From Ignavibacteria bacterium UBA6688 (GTDB taxonomy: Bacteria; Bacteroidota; Ignavibacteria; UBA10030): a DNA stretch of 14,930 nucleotides. Under the pieces are notes generated by a model. The model was not told the DNA's origin. It did no database searches and worked only from the letters and a program-made list of their open reading frames with translations. Location of the stretch: assembly GCA_002454845.1 (NCBI GenBank), contig DKJQ01000242.1:1-14930 (forward strand), given 5' to 3'. Shown piece by piece: positions 7,106 through 14,110 of this stretch (position 1 is its first letter; every line of letters starts with the position of its first letter). Made by a program: the position numbers and the translations under genes.

Positions 7106-8355
7106 TGCCTCCGAACGAGGACGAGCCCTCGACTCCGTTGCCAAAAGGAAAGGTTCGCATGCTTCTTTCATGGATGATCTGGATCGCCATTGTCGCTTTC
7201 GTGATGGGGGGAGGATTTGCCTATATCGGGTGGAGGTTGATCACACCGATGGCTCTTCCCGGTGGATGGAAAGCTGCCGCGTGGACGTTGGTGGGCGCTC
7301 TCTTCTTCCTCCCGGTATTCTCGATGTTCTTTCTCCGTTTTGCAGAGGGCGTCGGCTCATGGTGGTCCTGGTTCGTCTATAGTAGTCTTGGGTTTCTTTC
7401 CTTTGTTGTTACCCTCCTGGTGTTTCGCGACCTCCTGTTGGTCGGTGGGAATGGAATCGGCTGGCTTCTCGCATTGTTCCAACCCCGGGGTGGGGGCGCG
7501 ACGGACCCGGCAAGGAGACTCTTTCTCGTTCAGGTTTCGAACCTTGCCGTGATCGGGGCGGCGGGTGCGCTGACCGCCTACGGGGTCTATCAGGCGAGGC
7601 GGAAACCCGGCATCGTTGATCTGAAAATACCGATTGTCAACCTTCCCGAAAGTTTCGAAGGATTTCGGATTGTGCAGATAACGGACATCCACGCCGGTCT
7701 GACGGTCAAACGGGATTGGATCGAGACCATCGCGGGTCAGGTTGAGGAGCTCAGGCCGGATCTTATAGCTTTTACGGGCGATCTTGTCGATGGATCCGTG
7801 TCTCACCTTCGCGAGGATGTCGCACCGCTGGCCCAATTGCAGGCGCCGCACGGGAAGTTTTTCGTTACCGGAAATCACGAGTACTATTCGGGGGCGGAGC
7901 CGTGGGTGGAGGAGATCGACCGGATGGGGTATAAGGTGCTCATGAACGAGCACCGGGTGATTTCGAGCAACGGAGCTTCCATGGTCCTTGCGGGTGTGAC
8001 CGATTACTCGGGCGGAACCTTTCTCCCGCACCACCAATCGGACCCGGCCAAAGCAATGGAGGGGGCTCCTGCGGACATGGTCAAAATCCTGATGGCGCAT
8101 CAGCCCCGAAGCCTTTACGCCGCTGAGCCCCTGGGATTTGATCTCATCCTCACAGGGCATACGCACGGAGGGCAGTTTTTTCCCTGGAACCTGCTCGCAA
8201 CGATCGGTCAACCCTATATCAAAGGTCTTCACAAACGGAATGGCGGTTGGGTGTACGTCAGCAAAGGAACCGGCTATTGGGGGCCCCCTGTTCGCCTTGG
8301 AGCCCGTTCGGAGATCACCGTATTCACACTCACGCGCGGGGCAGCGCTCTCGTAA
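7105..8355 (+). CDS. Membrane metallophosphoesterase (YkuE/YaeI-like)
   Basis: A protein of 416 residues. Four hydrophobic segments (about 20-42, 53-75, 84-108 and 139-157) are followed by a calcineurin-like phosphoesterase domain. All the metal-binding signatures are visible: D194 and H196 in ITDIHAG, D226 in GDLVDG, N257/H258 in GNHEYY, H332 in AHQPR, and H352/H354 in GHTHGGQ. The family hydrolyses phosphodiester or pyrophosphate bonds; relatives such as YkuE and the LpxG/LpxH-like group act at the membrane, some on lipid substrates. The true substrate is unknown. The start is taken as ATG at 7105, which overlaps the stop of the oxidoreductase gene by one base. A GTG at 7102 is the alternative and would add one residue. 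The next gene, an ABC exporter, lies 65 bases downstream and may act on the same envelope material. Confidence 0.92.
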   Translation: MPPNEDEPSTPLPKGKVRMLLSWMIWIAIVAFVMGGGFAYIGWRLITPMALPGGWKAAAWTLVGALFFLPVFSMFFLRFAEGVGSWWSWFVYSSLGFLSFVVTLLVFRDLLLVGGNGIGWLLALFQPRGGGATDPARRLFLVQVSNLAVIGAAGALTAYGVYQARRKPGIVDLKIPIVNLPESFEGFRIVQITDIHAGLTVKRDWIETIAGQVEELRPDLIAFTGDLVDGSVSHLREDVAPLAQLQAPHGKFFVTGNHEYYSGAEPWVEEIDRMGYKVLMNEHRVISSNGASMVLAGVTDYSGGTFLPHHQSDPAKAMEGAPADMVKILMAHQPRSLYAAEPLGFDLILTGHTHGGQFFPWNLLATIGQPYIKGLHKRNGGWVYVSKGTGYWGPPVRLGARSEITVFTLTRGAALS

Positions 8356-8420
8356 GACCAAAACGCAATCCCACGCATACCCATGAAGCCCGGTAACCTG
8401 CATTCATTGTCCGGAGAAGC

Positions 8421-10214
8421 GTGAAACTCCTTTTTTCCTATCTCAAGAACTATTGGAAGCTGGTGCTGCTGGCACTTGCCCTCGCAGCGATCAACCAGAC
8501 CTTCTCCCTGCTCGATCCGCTTGTCTTCCGGTACATCATTGATGAGTACGCCACCCGGTTCGATAAGTACAGTCAGGAGGAGTTCGTCAAAGGGGTCGGC
8601 ATGCTGCTTGCCCTCGCGGTGGGGGTTGCGTTTGTTTCCCGCGTCGCCAAGAACTTCCAGGATTATTACATCAACACCATCACGCAGAAGCTCGGCGCGC
8701 AGATCTACCAGGACGGTCTGAAACACTCGCTGGAACTGCCTTACCAGGTATTTGAAGATCAGAGAAGCGGGGAGACGCTCGGCAAGTTGCAGAAGGTCCG
8801 CACCGATACGGAGCGGTTGATCTCCGTCTCCATCAACCTGTTGTTTACCACCCTGGTGGGGGTGATCTTTGTGATGGTCTATGCTTCCACCGTCCATTGG
8901 CTCATCGCGCCGATCTACTTTGCAACGATCCCGGTGCTGGGATGGGTCAGTTCCGTCCTGGGCAGGAAGATCAAGATCATGCAGAAACAGATCGTGGGGG
9001 AGACCACCGCCCTTGCGGGAGCAACCACCGAATCGCTTAGAAACATCGAGCTGGTGAAAAGCCTGGGGCTTGCACAGCAGGAGATCGCACGCCTCAACAA
9101 CACCACGGGGAAAATCCTTCAGCTCGAGCTGAAGAAGGTCCGCTATCTCCGAAGCCTCAGTTTCATCCAGGGGACGTCGGTCAATTTTCTCCGGACGACC
9201 ATCCTTGGACTGATGCTCTACCTGATCTTCGCGCAGGAGATCACGATGGGAGAGTTCTTCTCGCTGTGGATCTACTCGTTCTTTATCTTTGGCCCGCTGC
9301 AGGAACTGGGGTCGATGATCAATATCTATCGCGAAGCCGAGGTGTCGCTGAAGAACTTCGAAGACATCCTCCATACTCCCAAAGAGCCGCGGCCGGTCAA
9401 CCCCGTCCCGCTCCCGAACATACGGACCCTGGAATTTGAGAATGTGAGCTTTAAGCACCAATCGGCAAGAGGGAACGCGCTTTCTGGCATTTCGTTCCGG
9501 GCGGAACTGGGGGAAACGATCGCATTTGTCGGACCCTCGGGGTCGGGGAAAACAACGCTGGTGAAGCTCCTGGTGGGGTTGTACCGGCCGCAGGAAGGGA
9601 AAATCCTCTACAACGGTATCGATCACACTTCGGTTGACCTGGACCAACTCCGCGAACGGATCGGGCTTGTCACACAGGACACGCAATTGTTCTCCGGAAC
9701 GATCCGCGAAAACCTCCTGTTCGTCAATCCCCACGCGACCGATGAAGAATGTGTTGAAGTGTTGCACAAGGCGGCATGTCAAACCTTGCTGGCCCGCGCG
9801 GATAAAGGGTTGGATACTGTGATCGGGGAGGGAGGTGTGAAGGTCTCCGGCGGCGAGAAACAACGCCTGTCGATCGCCCGCGCACTCCTCCGTAAGCCCG
9901 ATCTGCTGGTCTTTGACGAGGCAACCTCCTCCCTGGATTCCCTGACGGAAGAGGAGATCAGTGAAACAATCCGCACCATATCGGCCCGCAAGGATATTAT
10001 CACCATCCTGATCGCCCACCGGCTCTCAACCGTGATGTATGCCGACACCATCCTCGTGCTCGAGAAAGGGGCGATCATCGAATCCGGAAAACACGATCAA
10101 CTGCTGCAGCACATGGGATTGTACTACGCGATGTGGCGCCAGCAGATTGGCGAACGTGACAACGGGATACACAGTACGGCGGTGCGCGGTACACAGGGGA
10201 TCGTGAAGAATTAA
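8421..10214 (+). CDS. ABC exporter half-transporter (MsbA-like)
   Basis: A half-size exporter of 597 residues that should work as a dimer in the inner membrane. About six helices lie in the first 320 residues, of which those near 12-32, 55-75, 135-155, 158-178 and 245-290 are easy to see. The nucleotide-binding domain follows: Walker A GPSGSGKTT (K377), Q-loop Q419, signature VSGGEKQR (475-482), Walker B LLVFDE (D499, catalytic E500), D-loop SSLD and switch H533 in IAHRLS. All residues needed for ATP hydrolysis are intact. Lipids, peptides or drugs are all possible cargo; sequence alone does not decide. The start is GTG, with GGAG only four bases upstream. The C-terminus has a short polar extension after the usual end of the family. 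It follows the phosphoesterase gene closely and is probably on the same transcript. Confidence 0.93.
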   Translation: MKLLFSYLKNYWKLVLLALALAAINQTFSLLDPLVFRYIIDEYATRFDKYSQEEFVKGVGMLLALAVGVAFVSRVAKNFQDYYINTITQKLGAQIYQDGLKHSLELPYQVFEDQRSGETLGKLQKVRTDTERLISVSINLLFTTLVGVIFVMVYASTVHWLIAPIYFATIPVLGWVSSVLGRKIKIMQKQIVGETTALAGATTESLRNIELVKSLGLAQQEIARLNNTTGKILQLELKKVRYLRSLSFIQGTSVNFLRTTILGLMLYLIFAQEITMGEFFSLWIYSFFIFGPLQELGSMINIYREAEVSLKNFEDILHTPKEPRPVNPVPLPNIRTLEFENVSFKHQSARGNALSGISFRAELGETIAFVGPSGSGKTTLVKLLVGLYRPQEGKILYNGIDHTSVDLDQLRERIGLVTQDTQLFSGTIRENLLFVNPHATDEECVEVLHKAACQTLLARADKGLDTVIGEGGVKVSGGEKQRLSIARALLRKPDLLVFDEATSSLDSLTEEEISETIRTISARKDIITILIAHRLSTVMYADTILVLEKGAIIESGKHDQLLQHMGLYYAMWRQQIGERDNGIHSTAVRGTQGIVKN

Positions 10215-10265
10215 TTCCTGAAACGAGCGATCAGCCCCAGTGGCTTCTGTGGCCGGCCGGTGTCT

Positions 10266-10297
10266 CTTGCAACTCTGAAACATTCCCCCTACCTTCG
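10266..10297 (+). promoter_or_regulatory. Bacteroidota-type promoter for the GH172 gene
   Basis: CTTG (10266-10269), then 20 bases, then TACCTTCG (10290-10297). The second element matches TAnnTTTG except at one base. The leader before the start codon at 10346 would be about 45 bases. The motif and spacing are nearly the same as those before the M28 peptidase gene. Confidence 0.5.
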
Positions 10298-10333
10298 TTA
10301 CGAAATTCCTGTTGTTTTTATTACTTCTTGAAT

Positions 10334-10338
10334 GGAGG
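10334..10338 (+). promoter_or_regulatory. Ribosome binding site that decides the 10346 start
   Basis: GGAGG stands seven bases before the ATG at 10346. A longer in-frame reading from TTG at 10328 would begin upstream of this site and would put extra residues ahead of a complete signal peptide, so 10346 is chosen. Confidence 0.75.
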
Positions 10339-10345
10339 AAATCCT

Positions 10346-11491
10346 ATGCGATCACTTCTCCGGTTCACCTGCATTCTTCTTTGTGGAGGTTTTATGGCTC
10401 ACGATCTGAACGCACAGTTCAACGGACTGGGAATGGGTATGGGAAACCTTTCACGCCTCTCAAAAGCCAAAACCCGCTCCATTTCACCGGAGAACTTCAC
10501 CGGTGAGAAAGGCAAAGCGGGCATGTCCATCGACGGTCCGGCGGCCAATGCGGCTCGTGATCTTGGTCAGGGTTGGAAGATCTCTCCGTACGTTCGCATC
10601 CAACCGGGAGAGACATTCACCCTTGCGGAGATCCAGGGGCCCGGCGCGATCCAGCATATCTGGATGACGCCGACCGGGAATTGGCGTTTCTCCATTCTTC
10701 GGATGTATTGGGATGGGGAAAAAGAACCCTCCGTCCAGACCCCCGTCGGAGATTTCTTCGGTGCCGGATGGGGGACGTACGCGCAGTTGACTTCGCTCGC
10801 AGTCAGTATCAACCCCGGCAGCGCGTTCAACTGCTACTGGGAAATGCCGTTCCGCAAATCGGCGAAGATCACCATGACGAATATCGGCGACGACGCGATG
10901 GTGTTATACTACCAGGTCGATTACACCCTCACCGACGTGCCGGAAGATGCAGCCTACTTCCACGCGCAGTTCCGCCGGATGAACCCTGTGCCGTACAAGT
11001 CCGTGTACACGCTCCTGGACGGGGTGAAGGGATGGGGGCAGTACGTCGGGACCTATATGGCCTGGGGCTCGAGAAGCACCGGCTGGTGGGGCGAGGGGGA
11101 GATCAAGTTCTACCTTGACGGCGACGACAAATTCCCGACCATTTGCGGGACCGGAACGGAGGACTATTTTTGCGGTTCATACAACTTCGAAAACAGGGTG
11201 ACCAAGCAGTACCAGGAATTCACAACGCCGTACGCCGGATTACATCAGGTCATCCGGCCCGATGGACTCTACACTTCCCAACAACGGTTTGGCATGTATC
11301 GTTGGCATATTATGGATCCGATCAGGTTTGAAAAGGACCTGCGAGTGACCATCCAGGCTCTCGGGTGGATGTCGGGCGGGCGGTACCAGCCCCTCCAGGA
11401 CGATCTGGCCTCCGTGGCGTTCTGGTACCAAACGGAGCCCCACGCCCCCTTCCCGAAGTTGCCGGAGCGGGATTATCTCGAAGTAAAATGA
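10346..11491 (+). CDS. Secreted DUF2961 / GH172-family glycosidase
   Basis: An exported protein of 381 residues. Residues 1-23 form a signal peptide (MRSLLRFTCILLCGGFMAHDLNA, cleaved before Q). The rest matches DUF2961, now classed as glycoside hydrolase family 172, whose known members act on fructofuranose or arabinofuranose linkages. Hallmarks seen here: SRLSKAKTRSISPENFTGEK, GPGAIQHIWMT, the SILRMYWDGEKEPSVQTPVGDFFG stretch, PFRKSAKITMTN, and GTGTEDYFCGSYNF with E272, followed by TTPYAGLH. The acidic residue in the GTGTEDYF motif is a likely catalytic residue; a second catalytic acid is not assigned. Its sugar substrate is not known. Neither a SusC/SusD pair nor other sugar enzymes lie beside it, so it is not part of an obvious polysaccharide locus. 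It has its own promoter-like site and ribosome binding site. Confidence 0.9.
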   Translation: MRSLLRFTCILLCGGFMAHDLNAQFNGLGMGMGNLSRLSKAKTRSISPENFTGEKGKAGMSIDGPAANAARDLGQGWKISPYVRIQPGETFTLAEIQGPGAIQHIWMTPTGNWRFSILRMYWDGEKEPSVQTPVGDFFGAGWGTYAQLTSLAVSINPGSAFNCYWEMPFRKSAKITMTNIGDDAMVLYYQVDYTLTDVPEDAAYFHAQFRRMNPVPYKSVYTLLDGVKGWGQYVGTYMAWGSRSTGWWGEGEIKFYLDGDDKFPTICGTGTEDYFCGSYNFENRVTKQYQEFTTPYAGLHQVIRPDGLYTSQQRFGMYRWHIMDPIRFEKDLRVTIQALGWMSGGRYQPLQDDLASVAFWYQTEPHAPFPKLPERDYLEVK

Positions 11492-11562
11492 GGTAACCTA
11501 CGGCCGGTTGGAAGCGGGTCAGTGCGTTCCGTCGTAGAGCACGGGCGGCATGTCAATTTCCA

Positions 11563-11594
11563 CTTGTGGGAATCCGACTAATCGCGTATCTTCG
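11563..11594 (+). promoter_or_regulatory. Bacteroidota-type promoter for the M28 gene
   Basis: CTTG (11563-11566), 20 bases, then TATCTTCG (11587-11594). It differs from the GH172 promoter element at one base. It lies inside the longer in-frame reading that begins at 11550, and so argues for the later start at 11631. The predicted leader is about 30 bases. Confidence 0.5.
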
Positions 11595-11608
11595 TTCCCA
11601 CATTTTTT
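11565..11608 (+). terminator. Possible terminator overlapping the M28 promoter
   Basis: TGTGGGAA (11565-11572) pairs exactly with TTCCCACA (11595-11602), which is followed at once by six T residues (11603-11608). The 22-base loop is long for an intrinsic terminator. If real, it would end transcripts of the GH172 gene, while transcripts starting near 11600 would contain only the right arm and escape it. Confidence 0.3.
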
Positions 11609-11617
11609 CATCAAAGC

Positions 11618-11623
11618 AAGGAA
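11618..11623 (+). promoter_or_regulatory. Ribosome binding site for the M28 peptidase
   Basis: AAGGAA lies seven bases before the ATG at 11631, which starts directly with a good signal peptide. It supports 11631 over the upstream ATG at 11550. Confidence 0.55.
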
Positions 11624-11630
11624 ACGCCCC

Positions 11631-13106
11631 ATGCCATCCCGATCCATGCGGAAGGTCACGCTCTTCACGCTTTTCTTTCTCTTCTCGTTCCAACTCCTCT
11701 GGTCGCAGCGGAAGGGCTCACTGCCGGAGGATCATCTCAGCAGCGCGGAATTAGCTTCTCATCTCCGTTTCCTTGCTTCCGATGAGATGCTGGGACGCAT
11801 GACCGGCACGAACGAGATCAATATCGCCGCACGATATGTGGCAGAACAGTTCCGAATGGCCGGCGTTCTCCCCGTCCCGGGACTGAACGAGTACTACCAG
11901 GATGTTCTCCTCGAACGGGTGACACTCGCTCAATCCGGCCGTCTGATCATCGGCAAGGACACCCTTCTCCATCGGAAAGAAATGATCGTTGCGCGCGGAA
12001 GCGCCGCCGACCTGGAGGCCGAATTGGTCTTTGCCGGTTCCGGCACAAAGGAAGAGCTCGCCACGAAGGACCTCAAGGGCAAAATTCTCGTCACAAACTA
12101 TCAGGGCTCTTCTCTCGCTACGGCAAAATGGAAGTCGGCTGCCGAGGCGGGAGCCGTCGCTGTGGTAGAATTGTACCGGGGAAATTTTCCATGGCAGTCC
12201 ATTCTTCAGTTCCTCGGCCAATCGTCATTCCGCATCGCGCCGGATGGAAAGCAGGTCGACTTGCCGTACCTGCTGTTGAACGATGCCCAGAGTGTGTATG
12301 AAGCAGCGTTGGCAGGGGGAGGAAGTGTAAAGGGTTCGATTCATTCGGAAGGGGTCTTGGTTCAAAAGGTACAGGCCCGCAATGTGCTCGGTATGGTCCG
12401 CGGATCTGACCCCGTGTTGCGCGAGGAGTACATGCTCCTGATGGCACACTACGATCACGTGGGAGCCGGGTTACGGGCAGGCGCGACTCCGGAGGATACG
12501 ATCTTCAATGGCGCACGGGATAACGCGGTGGGTACCGTCGCTTTGATGGCAGCGGCAAAGGTCCTGGCAGCACAACCCCCTGCGCGTTCGGTCATTTTTG
12601 CAGCCGTGACTTCCGAAGAGGTGGGCTTGATCGGGAGCTCGTACCTTGCGGACCATTTCCCGCTCCCTCTCGAGAAGCTTGTGTACACCCACAATACGGA
12701 TGGTGCAGGATATAACGACACGACGGTTGTCACGGTCATAGGGTTGGAACGGACGACCGCGGAGGAGCGGCTGAAAGCGGGGGCGGCCCGCTACGGCCTG
12801 GGGGTGATTCCCGATCCTGCTCCGGAACAGAACCTGTTCAACCGTTCGGATAACGTGTCGTTTGCGCGGAAAGGTGTCCCGGCACCCAATTTCGGCATGG
12901 GGTTGAGGTCCTTCGATGCAGAGATTGCCAAATACTATCATCGTCCCGCCGACCAGGCCGACGAGCATTTCGATTTCACTTATTTTAGCCGATACTGCCA
13001 GGCCTTTGCGCACGCGGCACGACTTGTTGCCGATATGAAAGAACGTCCGGTCTGGAGGCAGGGGGATCCCTACGAGGAAGCGGGGAAGAAATTGTATGGG
13101 AGATAA
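11631..13106 (+). CDS. Secreted M28 zinc peptidase with PA-type insert
   Basis: An exported exopeptidase-like protein of 491 residues. Residues 1-25 are a signal peptide (basic start, then LFTLFFLFSFQLLWS). The middle region (about 100-245) has the look of a protease-associated insert (LVFAGSGTKEELATKDLKGKILV ... AAEAGAVAVVEL). The catalytic domain carries a full set of two-zinc ligands: H273 in AHYDHVG, bridging D297 in GARDNAVG, catalytic E329 and ligand E330 in TSEEVGLIGSSY, D357 in NTDGAG, and H437 in YYHRPAD. These match the aminopeptidase-type M28 pattern, so it should remove residues from peptides outside the inner membrane. The start at 11631 is favoured by the ribosome binding site, the signal peptide and the promoter at 11563-11594; ATG at 11646 is also possible. 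It follows the other secreted hydrolase but seems separately promoted. Confidence 0.93.
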   Translation: MPSRSMRKVTLFTLFFLFSFQLLWSQRKGSLPEDHLSSAELASHLRFLASDEMLGRMTGTNEINIAARYVAEQFRMAGVLPVPGLNEYYQDVLLERVTLAQSGRLIIGKDTLLHRKEMIVARGSAADLEAELVFAGSGTKEELATKDLKGKILVTNYQGSSLATAKWKSAAEAGAVAVVELYRGNFPWQSILQFLGQSSFRIAPDGKQVDLPYLLLNDAQSVYEAALAGGGSVKGSIHSEGVLVQKVQARNVLGMVRGSDPVLREEYMLLMAHYDHVGAGLRAGATPEDTIFNGARDNAVGTVALMAAAKVLAAQPPARSVIFAAVTSEEVGLIGSSYLADHFPLPLEKLVYTHNTDGAGYNDTTVVTVIGLERTTAEERLKAGAARYGLGVIPDPAPEQNLFNRSDNVSFARKGVPAPNFGMGLRSFDAEIAKYYHRPADQADEHFDFTYFSRYCQAFAHAARLVADMKERPVWRQGDPYEEAGKKLYGR

Positions 13107-13113
13107 GAACCCG

Positions 13114-13149
13114 TTTGAGATGGTCTCAAAGCCCTCAGACGAGGGCTTT
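13114..13149 (+). terminator. Double hairpin terminator after the M28 gene
   Basis: Two back-to-back hairpins follow the M28 stop: TTTGAGA-TGG-TCTCAAA (13114-13130) and AAAGCCCTC-AGAC-GAGGGCTTT (13128-13149). They share the AAA at 13128-13130. The second has a nine-pair stem ending in TTTGTTG, a modest T-tract, and is the likely terminator. Confidence 0.6.
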
Positions 13150-13274
13150 GTTGTGTACGCAAATTCCGGATCGTTCGGAACAAACCCCCTGGATGGTGCA
13201 GTAATGAGAATGAATCCAGAGGAATGAAGTCCGTGAGGGGACTCTCTGTTTCTTGCGGGAACCCGAAAACCACC

Positions 13275-13306
13275 TTGAGTTTTGAGACAATTATCTCTAC
13301 TATAAT
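13275..13306 (+). promoter_or_regulatory. TATAAT promoter with overlapping operator-like repeat
   Basis: A perfect TATAAT (13301-13306) lies 36 bases before the start codon at 13342 in an AT-rich stretch. The -35 side is poor: TTGAGT (13275-13280) is 20 bases away and TTGAGA (13282-13287) only 13. Between them sits GAGACAATTATCTC (13284-13297), symmetric at 12 of 14 positions around AATT. This is a plausible binding site for a regulator that would block or assist a promoter with a weak -35. Confidence 0.45.
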
Positions 13307-13341
13307 ATGAATTTTTCCACAACTGGTTCTCATTGCATTCT

Positions 13342-14052
13342 ATGAGCACAAAGCAACTCGGTATCCTCGTTGTAGATGATGAGACCTCCATCCGGCTCAG
13401 TCTCGAAATCGCTTTGAAGATGGCCCACCACACCGTGCGCGGGGTCGAGTCCGGGGAGCTGGCTATTGAGCTGATGGAAAGCGAGCAGTTCGACGTCATC
13501 ATCCTGGATAACCGGATGGTCGGGATGTCCGGCATCGATGTGATGAAGTGGATGCAGGAACACAAGGTGGTCACCCCCACGATCATGCTCACAGCGGGCG
13601 GTTCCGAGGATCTGGCGGCGGAAGCGTTGCGGTTGGGCGCTTACGACTACATGCGGAAGGACCAGGTGGAATTCGACCACCTTCCGATCATCGTCCAGGG
13701 AGTCTATGAGCGGTCGATGTACCGCAAAGAGCTCAGCAAGCGCCAGGAAGAAATGCTGGTGGCGATTGAGAAGGAAAAGGAAATTGCCGCGATGCGGAAC
13801 TTCCAGCAAACGGTCCAATCGATCGGTCAGTTTGTGGAAAGCGGACTGCTCAATCTCGCGCGCACGCTCGGCAAGCACGAGGATGACATGCGCAAAATCG
13901 TCATACCGGAACAGCAGCAGCGGTGCGGAGAGATTTTCGGGATGATCAACAACGAGATCGAGGTCGTGTCGTCAGGGATCAAATCGATGATCGAGCTCTC
14001 ATCCCTGGTGACCAAAAAGCTTGAAGAACTCCACAGATCAACCAAAGAGTAG
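13342..14052 (+). CDS. Receiver-domain protein with unknown helical C-terminus
   Basis: A cytoplasmic protein of 236 residues. Residues 1-125 are a receiver domain with acidic D12/D13, phospho-acceptor D56 in ILDNRM, T84 in LTAGG, and K106 in YMRKDQ, so phosphorylation should be possible. Residues 128-236 are almost all helical: a charged coiled segment (about 128-152), then FQQTVQSIGQFVESGLLNLARTL, and a second long helix around IFGMINNEIEVVSSGIKSMIELSSL. There is no helix-turn-helix, GGDEF, HD or kinase ATPase domain. The second half could be a two-helix dimerisation module that has lost its histidine, or a partner-binding domain; I do not recognise it. The start is ATG at 13342. A TTG at 13333 would add three residues. 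No strong ribosome binding site is seen. A likely kinase partner is one of the two at the left end of the window, but they are 9 kb away. Confidence 0.9.
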   Translation: MSTKQLGILVVDDETSIRLSLEIALKMAHHTVRGVESGELAIELMESEQFDVIILDNRMVGMSGIDVMKWMQEHKVVTPTIMLTAGGSEDLAAEALRLGAYDYMRKDQVEFDHLPIIVQGVYERSMYRKELSKRQEEMLVAIEKEKEIAAMRNFQQTVQSIGQFVESGLLNLARTLGKHEDDMRKIVIPEQQQRCGEIFGMINNEIEVVSSGIKSMIELSSLVTKKLEELHRSTKE

Positions 14053-14077
14053 TCTCATTTGTTTTGCAGAATGCGTC

Positions 14078-14107
14078 AAAACCCCGGAATGTCTTCCGGG
14101 GTTTTTT
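14078..14107. terminator. Strong bidirectional terminator
   Basis: CCCCGGAA (14082-14089) and TTCCGGGG (14094-14101) form a perfect eight-pair stem with loop TGTC. Four A residues precede the stem and six T residues follow it. It ends the receiver-protein gene (stop 26 bases upstream) and, read from the other strand, can also end the phosphatase-family gene that finishes at 14111. Confidence 0.9.
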
Positions 14108-14110
14108 CTT

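Noticed and set aside
7357..8403. A 348-codon minus-strand frame opposite the metallophosphoesterase.
   Set aside because: Antisense shadow; the plus strand carries every expected metal-binding motif.
8274..10019. A 581-codon open frame on the minus strand, opposite the ABC exporter.
   Set aside because: It lies wholly antisense to a gene with complete Walker and signature motifs; its translation has the D/R/H/Q-rich look of a codon-bias shadow and no recognisable domain.
11550..11630. N-terminal extension of the M28 peptidase from the ATG at 11550.
   Set aside because: It would place residues before the signal peptide and lies across the promoter and hairpin; 11631 has its own ribosome binding site.
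13150..13274. Several small hairpins (for example TTCCG-GATCGTT-CGGAA and AGTCC-GTGAGG-GGACT) as a possible small RNA between the M28 and receiver genes.
   Set aside because: The stems are only five pairs long and expected by chance at this composition; no promoter or terminator frames them.
12471..13592. A 373-codon minus-strand frame spanning the end of the M28 gene, the spacer and the start of the receiver gene.
   Set aside because: It crosses two real genes and a terminator and has no domain or ribosome binding site.
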